Assembly: GCA_963838035.1 (NCBI GenBank)
Contig: CAWIPM010000003.1
Span: 1-64,000, forward strand
DNA length: 64,000 nucleotides
Direction: 5' to 3'
Source: CAVVNN01 sp963838035
GTDB taxonomy: Bacteria > Actinomycetota > Thermoleophilia > Solirubrobacterales > 70-9
The first letter of the stretch is position 1. The number at the start of each line of letters is the position of its first letter. Below, piece after piece: positions 56,539 to 64,000 of this stretch. The translations under genes and the position numbers were made by a program. The notes under the pieces are model-generated. The model was not told the DNA's origin. It was given only the letters and a program-made list of their open reading frames with translations, and ran no database searches.

Positions 56539-58110
56539 TTGCACTCGGCCAGCCCCAAGCGCGCCGGACACGTCCTCGCCGCGCTGATCCTGGTCGCGGC
56601 GGTCGCCAACCTCAACCTGGCTGTGGCCAACGTCGCCCTGCCCGACATCGGCAAGGCGTTCAGCGCCGGCCAGACGACGCTCAACCTGGTCGCCGTCGGC
56701 TACTCGCTGGGGCTGGCCACCTCGGTCCTCTACCTCGGCGCGCTCGGCGACCGCTACGGGCGCAAGACGATGCTGCTGCTCGGCATGGGGCTCTCGGTTC
56801 CGGCCTCGCTGCTGGCCGGCCTCGCGCCCTCGATCGGGGTCCTCTTCGTCGCCCGCCTGCTCGGCGGCGTCGCCGCCGGGATGGCCTTCCCCACCACCCT
56901 GGCGCTGATAACTGCGCTTTGGTCGGGAGCCGCGCGGACCCGCTCGATCGCGCTCTGGTCTGCGATCGGCGGCGCGATCGCCTCGCTCGGCCCGCTGCTC
57001 TCGGGGGCCCTGCTCGAACACTTCGACTGGGGCTCGGTCTTCCTCGTCACCCTGCCGCTGGCCGCCCTGGCCTTCTTCCTGGCCTGGCGCTTCGTCCCGG
57101 CCCACGTCAACGAGACGACCGATCCGGTCGACAACCTCGGCGGCGTCCTCTCGATGCTGCTGGTCGCGGCCCTGGTGCTCGGGATCAACCTGGCCCCGGT
57201 GCCGGGGAAGGGCGCCGCCGCGATCGGGCTCGGCCTGATCGCGGTCGCCTCGACGGCAGCCTTCGTGATCCGCCAGCGCCGGGCGCGCTCGCCGCTGTAT
57301 GACCTCGAGATTGCCTCGAGGCGGGTCTTCTGGGTGGCGGCCGTCGCCGGGATCATCGTCTTCGGCTCGTTGATGGGGGCGATGTTCATCGGCCAGCAGT
57401 TCCTCCAGAACGTGCTCTCCTACTCGACCCTGGACTCCGGGCTGGCGATCCTGCCGGCGGCGGCGCTGATGGTGGTGGTCGCGCCGCGCTCGGCGAAGCT
57501 GGTCGAGGCCCGTGGTGCCCGCTTCACCCTGCTGGTCGGCTACGTCTTCTGCGTGCTCGGCTTCCTCACCATGCTGCTGCTCTGGAAGGACAACATCCCC
57601 TACTGGAAGGTCGGCCTCGGCTACGCCTTCATCGGGATCGGCGTCGGCTTCGCCGGCACCCCGGCCTCACGCTCGCTGACCGGCTCGGTGCCGGTGACCC
57701 GGGCCGGGATGGCGTCGGGCACCGCCGACCTGCAGCGCGACCTCGGCGGCGCGATCATGCAGTCGATCCTCGGTGCCCTGCTGACCGCCGGATACGCCGC
57801 CGCGGCGAGCGCTGCAATCGCATCTTCGCCGAACGCGAGCAAGGTCTCCGAGAACGTCGAAGGCGAGCTGACCAAGTCATTCTCCAGCGCCGCCGACCTC
57901 GCCTCCCAGTACCCGGGCCACTCCGAACAGATCATCGCCGCCGCCAAGACCTCGTTCCTGCAGGGCGACCAGTGGGCCTACACCGCGGGCATCATCGCCG
58001 TCCTCGCCGGCGCCGTCCTGGTCTTCTTCGCCTTCCCGAAGGGGGACGAGGAGAAGCGCCTGCTGGAGCGCTACCACTCCGAAGACGTGACGGCGGAGCC
58101 GAGCGGCTAG
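56539..58110 (+). CDS. MFS multidrug-type transporter (DHA2/EmrB-QacA-like)
   Basis: The 523-residue protein starts at TTG 56,539 (MHSASPKRAGHVLAALILVA). It has about 14 hydrophobic segments, the number typical of DHA2 drug:proton antiporters. Motif A between helices 2 and 3 is LGDRYGRKTMLLLG. A conserved motif in helix 1 is VANVALPDIGKAF and motif C appears as ARLLGGVAAGMAFPTTLALI. Likely substrates are toxic organic compounds, but no specific one can be read. The 3' end overlaps korB (convergent) by 4 bp. A longer antisense frame is ignored. Confidence 0.9.
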   Translation: MHSASPKRAGHVLAALILVAAVANLNLAVANVALPDIGKAFSAGQTTLNLVAVGYSLGLATSVLYLGALGDRYGRKTMLLLGMGLSVPASLLAGLAPSIGVLFVARLLGGVAAGMAFPTTLALITALWSGAARTRSIALWSAIGGAIASLGPLLSGALLEHFDWGSVFLVTLPLAALAFFLAWRFVPAHVNETTDPVDNLGGVLSMLLVAALVLGINLAPVPGKGAAAIGLGLIAVASTAAFVIRQRRARSPLYDLEIASRRVFWVAAVAGIIVFGSLMGAMFIGQQFLQNVLSYSTLDSGLAILPAAALMVVVAPRSAKLVEARGARFTLLVGYVFCVLGFLTMLLLWKDNIPYWKVGLGYAFIGIGVGFAGTPASRSLTGSVPVTRAGMASGTADLQRDLGGAIMQSILGALLTAGYAAAASAAIASSPNASKVSENVEGELTKSFSSAADLASQYPGHSEQIIAAAKTSFLQGDQWAYTAGIIAVLAGAVLVFFAFPKGDEEKRLLERYHSEDVTAEPSG

Positions 58111-59144
58111 GCGACAGTCCAGGTGTCGCCCGAGCGCAGCAGCTCGTCGACGTCGCTCAGGGACGCCGCGGCGTGGGCAGCGGCCAGCTCCTGCTGGCGG
58201 CCGGCGCCGTAGACCGGCCTCTCGATGTCTCGCAGGATGCCGATCGGGGTCGGGCCGGTCGGGCTCTCCGCCAGGCGAGCGAGGGCGGTTGCGTAACTGG
58301 GATCGGCGCGGTGGGCGTCGTGGATGAGGAGGGCCTCCTCGCCCACCTCCTCGACCTCGGCGAGGGCGAGGCTGCCGTCGCCGGAACGGACGACTCCCCG
58401 CTCGCCTTCGGCGCCGAACCGGATCGGCTCGCCGTGCTCGAGGCGAATCTGGTTCGGCGCGCCGGCCTTGCCGCGGACCGCGTCGAAAGCCCCGTCGTTG
58501 AAAACGTTGCAGTTCTGGTAGATCTCGACAAAGGCCGACCCCCGGTGTTCCGCGGCGGCGCGCAGGACGCCGGCAACGTGCTTCTTCTCGACGTCGATCG
58601 TGCGTGCCACGAACGAGGCCTCAGCCCCCAGCGCCAGCGCCGCCGGGTTGAACGGATGGTCCTCCGAGCCGAACGGGGTCGACTTGGTGATCTTCCCCTT
58701 CTCGCTCGTCGGCGAGTACTGGCCCTTGGTCAGCCCGTAGATCTGGTTGTTGAAGAGGAGCAGCTTGATCGGGACGTTGCGGCGCAGGGCGTGGATCAGA
58801 TGGTTGCCGCCGATCGAGAGCGCGTCGCCGTCGCCACTCACGACCCAGACCGAGAGGTCCTCGCGGGCGGAGGCGATTCCGGTCGCCAGCGCCAGCGCCC
58901 GGCCGTGGATCCCGTGGATCCCGTAGGTGTCCATGTAGTAGACGAAGCGGCCGGCGCAGCCGATCCCCGAAACGAAGACCGTCTTCTCGGGCGGCACTCC
59001 GAGCTCGGGCATCAGCCCCTGGACGCTGGCGAGGATCGCGTAGTCGCCGCAGCCCGGGCACCAGCGTGTCTCCTGGTCGGACTGGAAGTCCTGCTTGACC
59101 AGCGTCGAAGCGCCGCCGTTCCCGTTGGAGCCGTTGGCGCTCAT
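58107..59144 (-). CDS. korB: 2-oxoacid:ferredoxin oxidoreductase, beta subunit
   Basis: The 345-residue protein has ETRWCPGCGDYAILASVQGL (CPGCG, cluster/ThDP region). The thiamine-diphosphate motif VVSGDGDALSIGGNHLIHAL is followed by NNQIYGLTKGQYSPTSEKGK, matching the beta subunits of 2-oxoglutarate or pyruvate:ferredoxin oxidoreductases. The short length and absence of a separate ferredoxin-like subunit match KorAB-type two-subunit enzymes common in actinobacteria. It starts at 59,144, overlapping the alpha-subunit stop (ATGA). With korA it probably supplies reduced ferredoxin and runs the TCA cycle step under low NAD(P). Confidence 0.93.
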   Translation of the reverse strand: MSANGSNGNGGASTLVKQDFQSDQETRWCPGCGDYAILASVQGLMPELGVPPEKTVFVSGIGCAGRFVYYMDTYGIHGIHGRALALATGIASAREDLSVWVVSGDGDALSIGGNHLIHALRRNVPIKLLLFNNQIYGLTKGQYSPTSEKGKITKSTPFGSEDHPFNPAALALGAEASFVARTIDVEKKHVAGVLRAAAEHRGSAFVEIYQNCNVFNDGAFDAVRGKAGAPNQIRLEHGEPIRFGAEGERGVVRSGDGSLALAEVEEVGEEALLIHDAHRADPSYATALARLAESPTGPTPIGILRDIERPVYGAGRQQELAAAHAAASLSDVDELLRSGDTWTVA

Positions 59145-60982
59145 CTCAACAACGCCTCCAGGATCGCGTCCTCCAGCTCCTCGGCGAAGATCGGCAGCCC
59201 CTCGACTTTGTCGTAGCCGACGGCGTCGACGAGGAACTTGGCGCGGATCATCCCGAGCAGCTGGCCGGTGTTCATCTCCGGCACCAGCACCTTGGGAAAG
59301 GCGCGCACGACCTCACCGGTGTTGCGCGGCAGCGGTTCGAGATGGCGCAGGTGCGCGGTGGCGATCGGGATCTCGCGCTCGCGAACCCGCCGTGCCGCCG
59401 CCTGCACGACGCCGAAGGTCGAGCCCCAGCCGAGCACCAGCAGCTCGGCGCCCTCGTCGGCGTCGACCTCGAGCTCGGGCAGCTCCTCGGCCAGCTTCTC
59501 CAGCTTCTCGGCGCGCAGCTGGGTCATCAGCGCATGGTTGCCGGGGTCGTAGCTGATGTTGCCGCTGCCGTTCTCCTTCTCGAGACCGCCGATCCGGTGC
59601 TGGAGCCCGGGGGTGCCCGGTATCGCCCAGGGGCGGGCGCCGCGCTCGTCGCGAAGGTAGGGAAGGAACTCGTCGCCGGCGTTGGGGCCCTCGGCGAAGT
59701 CGGGGTCGATCTCGGGCAGCTCGGCCGTGTCGGGGATCCGCCAGGGCTCGGAGGAGTTGGCAAGGAAGGTGTCGCCGAGCAGGATGACCGGCGTCCGGTA
59801 GCGAACCGCGATCCGCACCGCCTCGACCGCAGAGTCGAAGCAGTCGGCGGGCGTGGCGGCGGCGATCACCGGCAACGGCGACTCGCCGTGGCGGCCGTGG
59901 ATCGCCATCAGGAGGTCGGTCTGCTCGGTCTTGGTTGGCATCCCGGTGGAGGGGCCGGCCCTCTGCACGTCGACGATCACCAGTGGCAGCTCGAGCATCG
60001 CCGCCAACCCGATCGTCTCCGCCTTCAGGTCCATTCCGGGGCCGCTCGTCGCGGTGATCCCGAGGTGGCCGGCGAAGGAGGCGCCGAGCGCCATGTTGAC
60101 GGCGGCGATCTCGTCCTCGGCCTGCACCGTGCGCACGCCGAAGCGGTCGTGGCGCGCCAGATGGTGCAGCAGCTCGGAGGCCGGGGTGATCGGGTAGGTG
60201 GCGAAGAAGGGCTGCAGGCCGCTCTTCACTCCGGCGGCGATCAGGCCCAGGGCCAGCGCCTGGGTGCCGTCGACGTTGCGGTACTCGCCGGGGGACAGCG
60301 GCGCCGGCGCGATCTCGATCGGAGTCGCCGCCAGCTCCGCCGTCTCGCCAAAGTTGTAGCCGGCTTTGAAGGCGGCGAGGTTGGCCTCGCGGATCGCCGG
60401 CAACTTGGCGAACTTCGTCTCCAGCCAGGAGAGCGTCGCCTCGATCGGCCGCCCGTACATCCAGGAGACGAGCCCGAGGGCAAAGATGTTCTTGGTGCGC
60501 TGGGCCTCGGCCGGTTTGAGGCCCTCGATCCCCTCGCTCGCGCGCGTCGTCATCGTCGTCATCGGCACGCGGAATACCTGGTAGCTGTCGAGGGTCCCAT
60601 CGTCGAGCGGGTCGACCTCGTAACCGGCCTTGCGCAGGTTGCCGGCGGTGAAGGCGTCCTCGTTGACGATCACGGTGCCACCCGTCTCGACCGCGCCCAG
60701 GTTCGCTTTCAGCGCCGCCGGGTTCATCGCGACCAGCGTGTTCGGGTGGTCCCCCGGCGTGAGGATGTCGCGCGAGGCGAAGTGGATCTGGAAGGCGGAG
60801 ACCCCGTGCGGCGTTCCGGCGGGGGCGCGAATCTCCGCCGGGAAGTCGGGAAGGGTCGAGAGGTCGTTGCCGATCTGAGCGGTGGCGGCTGTGAACCGGC
60901 CCCCCACGAGCTGCATGCCATCGCCAGAGTCGCCGGCGAACCGGACGATTACCCGCTCCTGCTTCTTCCCTGTCGTCGCCAC
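59141..60982 (-). CDS. korA: 2-oxoacid:ferredoxin oxidoreductase, fused gamma/alpha subunit
   Basis: The 613-residue protein joins an N-terminal gamma-like domain (VIVRFAGDSGDGMQLVGGRF, TLPDFPAEIRAPAGTPHGVS, VAMNPAALKANLGAVETGG; about 1-190) to the alpha domain. The alpha domain contains GTQALALGLIAAGVKSGLQP, FFATYPITPASELLHHLARH, QAEDEIAAVNMALGASFAGH and GPSTGMPTKTEQTDLLMAIH. This gamma-alpha fusion is the usual KorA layout in actinobacteria. The stop overlaps the korB start by four bases. The substrate (2-oxoglutarate versus pyruvate) cannot be settled by sight. It is the first gene of the pair, transcribed leftwards. Confidence 0.93.
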   Translation of the reverse strand: MATTGKKQERVIVRFAGDSGDGMQLVGGRFTAATAQIGNDLSTLPDFPAEIRAPAGTPHGVSAFQIHFASRDILTPGDHPNTLVAMNPAALKANLGAVETGGTVIVNEDAFTAGNLRKAGYEVDPLDDGTLDSYQVFRVPMTTMTTRASEGIEGLKPAEAQRTKNIFALGLVSWMYGRPIEATLSWLETKFAKLPAIREANLAAFKAGYNFGETAELAATPIEIAPAPLSPGEYRNVDGTQALALGLIAAGVKSGLQPFFATYPITPASELLHHLARHDRFGVRTVQAEDEIAAVNMALGASFAGHLGITATSGPGMDLKAETIGLAAMLELPLVIVDVQRAGPSTGMPTKTEQTDLLMAIHGRHGESPLPVIAAATPADCFDSAVEAVRIAVRYRTPVILLGDTFLANSSEPWRIPDTAELPEIDPDFAEGPNAGDEFLPYLRDERGARPWAIPGTPGLQHRIGGLEKENGSGNISYDPGNHALMTQLRAEKLEKLAEELPELEVDADEGAELLVLGWGSTFGVVQAAARRVREREIPIATAHLRHLEPLPRNTGEVVRAFPKVLVPEMNTGQLLGMIRAKFLVDAVGYDKVEGLPIFAEELEDAILEALLR

Positions 60983-61143
60983 TCAACGGCCCTGCATCTG
61001 GGCGGGCCGATATACGACGGTAGCACTCCGGCGGGACTCACCGGAGCACCGCCCTGCACCCGGGTCGGAACGCGCCGTAACTCGGCCCGCCGCGGGGTGT
61101 TCATTGTTCGTAACTATCCGCATTATCTCCGAGGAGGATTGAG

Positions 61144-61377
61144 ATGGAGATGACCAAGCGGTTCGAGCCCGTCGCACTACTCATCATCGTGCTGGCGGCA
61201 CTCAACTGGGGGATGGTCGGACTGTTCGGCACCAACGTGATCTCGAACGTGTTCGGCACCGGAACGCTGACCGACGTCGTCTACACGGTCGTCGGTGCCT
61301 GCGGTCTGCTCTACATCCCGAGGACGCTCGAGGGCCTGCACCTGAGCGACCACACGCCGCACCCGCGGGGCACCTGA
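61144..61377 (+). CDS. DUF378-family small membrane protein
   Basis: The 77-residue protein reads FEPVALLIIVLAALNWGMVG, LFGTNVISNVFG and VVYTVVGACGLLYI: two helices with the ALNWG..GLFG..V pattern of DUF378. The GAGGAGGATTGAG ribosome binding site is very strong. The function is unknown. It stands alone and is followed by a strong hairpin. Confidence 0.85.
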   Translation: MEMTKRFEPVALLIIVLAALNWGMVGLFGTNVISNVFGTGTLTDVVYTVVGACGLLYIPRTLEGLHLSDHTPHPRGT

Positions 61378-61391
61378 AGAAGCACCGCGCC

Positions 61392-61418
61392 GACCGGGCC
61401 CCAACATGGGGCCCGGTC
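61392..61418 (+). terminator. Strong hairpin after the DUF378 gene
   Basis: GACCGGGCCCC-AACAT-GGGGCCCGGTC is a perfect 11-bp inverted repeat with a 5-nt loop, 14 bp past the stop codon. There is no T-run, but position and stem strength support termination. Confidence 0.7.
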
Positions 61419-61479
61419 TCGCCATTACCCGCTGCACCCACTCGATTACCGCCTTCGGCTGTCAGACTGGACGGCACCG

Positions 61480-62775
61480 GTGAAGGCTCCGGCGGCCACG
61501 ATCGTGTTCTTCCCCGAGGGGGCGTTCGGCCCGACCAACAATTGCGTCGGGATCGGGGACGTGCTGCGCCGGCGGGGACACCGCGTCATCTTCATCGTCG
61601 AGGAGTCCTTCGCGGGAACGCTCGAGGCGCAGGGGTTCGAGGAGCGGGTGATGCGGCTCACGCCAGAGCCCGAGACGGAGGAGGTCCCCGGCCAGTTCTG
61701 GAAGGACTACATTCGCGAAACGGCGCCGGTCTTTCGCCGCCCGACGATCGAGCAGCTCGACGGGTTCATCGCACCCACTTTCCAGGCGCTCGTCGACGGC
61801 GCCAAGTACGTCGACGAGCGGCTGAGCGAGATCATCGACGAGCTCCAGCCCGACATCGTCGTCGAGGACAACGTCGTCGCCTTCCCGGCGCTTCTCGCCT
61901 CGGGCCGGCCCTGGGCGCGGATCGTCTCCTGCAACCCGACCGAGATCAAGGACCCCCGGGTGCCGCCCCCCTTCTCCGGGCTGCCGCTGGACGATCGCTC
62001 CACCTGGGGCGCCTACTGGGGCGCGTACGGGGAGGCGCTGGAGGGAATCCACGGCGACTTCGACGCCTTCTGCCAGGCGCAGGGGACGCCGCCGCTTCCC
62101 GAGCGCGACTTCATCCACGCGAGCCCCTGGCTGAACCTTTACCTATATCCCACGGAGATCGACTATCCGCGAGATCGCCCGCTCGACTCACGCTGGCACA
62201 ACTTGCAGGCCAGCGTGCGCAGCACGGACCCCGGCTGGCAGGTTCCCGAGTCGCTCGCCGGCGGGTCGGAGCCGATCGTCTACCTCAGCCTGGGCTCCCT
62301 GGGCTCTGCCGACGTGGACCTGATGCGAAACCTGATCGCCACCCTCTCAAACGGGAGCTACCGGGTGATCGTCTCGAAAGGGCCGCAGGCCGACGAAATC
62401 GAGCTCGCCGACAACATGGCCGGCGCCGAGTTCCTTCCCCAAACCTCGATCCTGCCGCAGGTCGACATCGTGATCTGCCACGGCGGCAACAACACGGTTA
62501 CCGAGTCCCTCTACTTCGGCAAGCCGATGGTCGTTCTACCCCTGTTCTGGGACCAACACGACAACGCGCAGCGCCTCGACGAGGCGGGACTCGGCGTCCG
62601 CCTCGACACCTACGGTCACGCGCCCGAGGAGCTGAGGGGCGCGTTGGACCGCCTCCTCGGCGACCGGCCCCTTTGCGGCCGACTGAGTGCGATCTCCGTC
62701 GCCCTGCAGAAGGCGCGTGGGACCGAGCGAGCGGCAGAGCTCATCGAGGACGCGGCGAGGGCCGCACCCGCCTAG
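61480..62775 (+). CDS. UGT/MGT-like glycosyltransferase (family 1)
   Basis: The 431-residue protein has the GT1 two-domain layout. It starts at GTG 61,480 (MKAPAATIVFFPEGAFGPTN). An N-terminal acceptor domain (VLRRRGHRVIFIVEESFAGT, ELQPDIVVEDNVVAFPALL) is followed by a donor domain with VYLSLGSLGSADVDLMRNLI and the sugar-binding segment LPQTSILPQVDIVICHGGNN, TVTESLYFGKPMVVLPLFWD. This is the UDP-sugar PSPG-like region of macrolide-type transferases. The donor and acceptor are unknown; a hydrophobic natural product or lipid is likely. No biosynthetic cluster is adjacent. It lies 102 bp past the DUF378 gene, after its hairpin. Confidence 0.9.
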   Translation: MKAPAATIVFFPEGAFGPTNNCVGIGDVLRRRGHRVIFIVEESFAGTLEAQGFEERVMRLTPEPETEEVPGQFWKDYIRETAPVFRRPTIEQLDGFIAPTFQALVDGAKYVDERLSEIIDELQPDIVVEDNVVAFPALLASGRPWARIVSCNPTEIKDPRVPPPFSGLPLDDRSTWGAYWGAYGEALEGIHGDFDAFCQAQGTPPLPERDFIHASPWLNLYLYPTEIDYPRDRPLDSRWHNLQASVRSTDPGWQVPESLAGGSEPIVYLSLGSLGSADVDLMRNLIATLSNGSYRVIVSKGPQADEIELADNMAGAEFLPQTSILPQVDIVICHGGNNTVTESLYFGKPMVVLPLFWDQHDNAQRLDEAGLGVRLDTYGHAPEELRGALDRLLGDRPLCGRLSAISVALQKARGTERAAELIEDAARAAPA

Positions 62776-62785
62776 TCCGAACGCA

Positions 62786-64000
62786 TCAGTCGAACAGGTC
62801 CCGCACGGCCCCGGCGAAAGCCTCGGTGTGGCCGTCGACGTCCTCCCTCCTGGTCGCTGGAGACATCAGCGCCATGTTGTGGAAGGGAGTCATCAGGATT
62901 CCCCGATTCAGCGCATGGAGGTGGAGATAGCGATCGAGGTCGCGGTCCTGCGCCGCCGCGGCCTCCGCTCCGTTGCGCGGCGGGTCCGGACTGAAGGCAT
63001 ACTCGACCCGACAGCCGAGCCGCGTGACGTGCCACGGCAACCGCTGGGAATCGATCACCTCTCGAACCCCAGCCTCGAAACGCTCGCCCAGAGCGATCAT
63101 CCCCGCAAAGGCCCCGTCGGTGAGGACGCTCTCGAGAGTCGCCCGCATCGTGGCGAGTGACAGCGCGTTGCCCGACAAGGTGCCGCCGATACCGCCGACG
63201 TCGGAGGTCTCGAGGCCGAGATTTGCCCTCAGCACCCGGCCGGCAACCTCCTCGCTCATCCCGTAGGCCGCCGCCGGGACCCCGGCCGCCAGCGTCTTGC
63301 CAATCGTCACGAAGTCAGGCTCGAGACGGTGCGCGGCGGTGTAGCCGCCCGGCCCCGCGCAGATCGTGTGGGTCTCGTCGATCACCAGCAGGGAGCCGTG
63401 CTCGCGGGTGAGAGAGCGCAGAGCGTTGTGGTACTCGGGATCCGGCAGGACGATTCCGATGTTCGTCATCGCCGGCTCGGCAAGCACGCAGGCGATCTCG
63501 CCCCCGGCGAGCGCCCTCTCGAGGGCCTCGACGTCGTTCCACTCGATCGCGACCGTCGTCAACGCCGGATCCACCGGCGGGCCGATGTTGTCGGGCCGCG
63601 AGCGGGTCTCCCCCTCCACCTGGATCGCAAAGGTCTCGTCGACCGTGCCGTGGTAGCACCAGGAATAGACGAGGATCTTCGGCCGTTCTGTGATCGACCT
63701 CGCCAGGCGGATCGTGAATCGGTTGGCATCCGTCGCGGTCAGCGCGAACTGCCAGTAGGGCAGGCCGAAACGGCGAGCGAGCTCCTTCCCTACCCACGAA
63801 GAGTCCTCGGTCGGCAGCATCAGGGTGATTCCCTGCTTCGCCTGCTCGCAGGCTGCCTCAACCGCCGGCGGCGGCGAATGGCCCGTCATGGAGCCGGTGT
63901 CGCCAAGGCAAAAGTCGACGTATTCGTTGCCGTCGACGTCCGTGAGATGGGCGCCTCGCGCGCCGGCCGCGAAGACCGGGTGCGGCCCCGCCCACTCTGT
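62786..64000 (-). CDS. Class III aminotransferase (glutamate-1-semialdehyde aminomutase-like), 5' end beyond the window
   Basis: The frame runs off the right edge; 405 codons are visible, beginning TEWAGPHPVFAAGARGAHLT, DVDGNEYVDFCLGDTGSMTG. It has the class III fold-type I motifs: LLVIDETHTICAGPGGYTAA (PLP-binding Asp-Glu) and PDFVTIGKTLAAGVPAAAYG, with the Schiff-base Lys. GSMTGHSPP and the glycine loops place it near GSAM and related transaminases. The internal ATG at 63,889 is not the real start. The substrate is unknown. It is convergent with the glycosyltransferase gene, separated by 10 bp. Confidence 0.9.
   Translation of the reverse strand, partial: TEWAGPHPVFAAGARGAHLTDVDGNEYVDFCLGDTGSMTGHSPPPAVEAACEQAKQGITLMLPTEDSSWVGKELARRFGLPYWQFALTATDANRFTIRLARSITERPKILVYSWCYHGTVDETFAIQVEGETRSRPDNIGPPVDPALTTVAIEWNDVEALERALAGGEIACVLAEPAMTNIGIVLPDPEYHNALRSLTREHGSLLVIDETHTICAGPGGYTAAHRLEPDFVTIGKTLAAGVPAAAYGMSEEVAGRVLRANLGLETSDVGGIGGTLSGNALSLATMRATLESVLTDGAFAGMIALGERFEAGVREVIDSQRLPWHVTRLGCRVEYAFSPDPPRNGAEAAAAQDRDLDRYLHLHALNRGILMTPFHNMALMSPATRREDVDGHTEAFAGAVRDLFD

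Overview
The window reads as a GC-rich actinobacterial chromosome, most likely class Thermoleophilia (Solirubrobacterales or a relative). This rests on base composition and on lineage-typical genes: a secreted protein with the LPKNSVGTKQIKNKAV-type N-terminal repeat, a DUF378 protein, many GTG/TTG starts, and densely packed short operons. No rRNA or other direct taxonomic marker is present, so the assignment is an inference.

The left third (1 to about 20,584) is a decayed accessory region. Two related tyrosine-recombinase genes lie on the minus strand, each next to a 45-bp copy of the 5' half of a tRNA-Ser(CGA) gene (5238-5282 and 20540-20584). I read this as two integrative elements stacked at one tRNA gene. 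Integrase 1 is cut by an IS21-family element (2550-4793) flanked by a perfect 5-bp target duplication. Integrase 2 carries a small deletion and a 1-nt frameshift. Further left are a frameshifted AAA+ ATPase of Pch2/TRIP13 type and a HARE-HTH-like protein. The 15-kb segment between the two tRNA fragments holds mostly secreted or membrane proteins: a YVTN/PKD protein, a TolB-like propeller, a collagen-like protein, a GH114 enzyme, and a three-gene operon whose products carry AYF-type (TasA/camelysin-like) N-termini. It also holds a GFA protein, an RNase H-like protein and an IS1182-like transposase. A degenerate hairpin repeat built around GGACGAAAAGC lies near the 3' side of almost every gene or operon in this segment.

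The rest (20.6-64 kb) is well-kept core chromosome. From left to right it carries a PilZ-containing family 2 glycosyltransferase, a DoxX-Rieske fusion, tRNA-Ser(GGA) overlapping the 3' end of tadA, a subtilase, a universal stress protein, a metallo-hydrolase and a large membrane protein. A lipid pair follows (desaturase and cyclopropane synthase).

Next is a near-complete pentose phosphate set (tkt, tal, pgi, rpiA, pgl, gnd, zwf). The tkt-tal-pgi run continues directly into cytochrome bd genes (cydA, cydB) and a HAD phosphatase, so sugar-phosphate metabolism, NADPH supply and a terminal oxidase may be co-transcribed. pgi contains an apparent 1-nt frameshift near its 5' end. After this come an FTR1 iron permease with a palindromic candidate operator, an arginase-family enzyme, two GT39-like mannosyltransferases around a GH26-like hydrolase, a PQQ-type propeller, an SRPBCC protein and a second metallo-hydrolase with a tiny membrane partner. 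The window ends with a phosphodiester glycosidase family protein, a phosphoesterase, a drug-type MFS exporter, a 2-oxoacid:ferredoxin oxidoreductase pair, a DUF378 protein, a UGT-like glycosyltransferase and a class III aminotransferase cut by the window edge.

Three copies of a 49-53 bp palindrome (27437, 33648, 39915) are scattered in the core part, one of them in frame inside a coding region.
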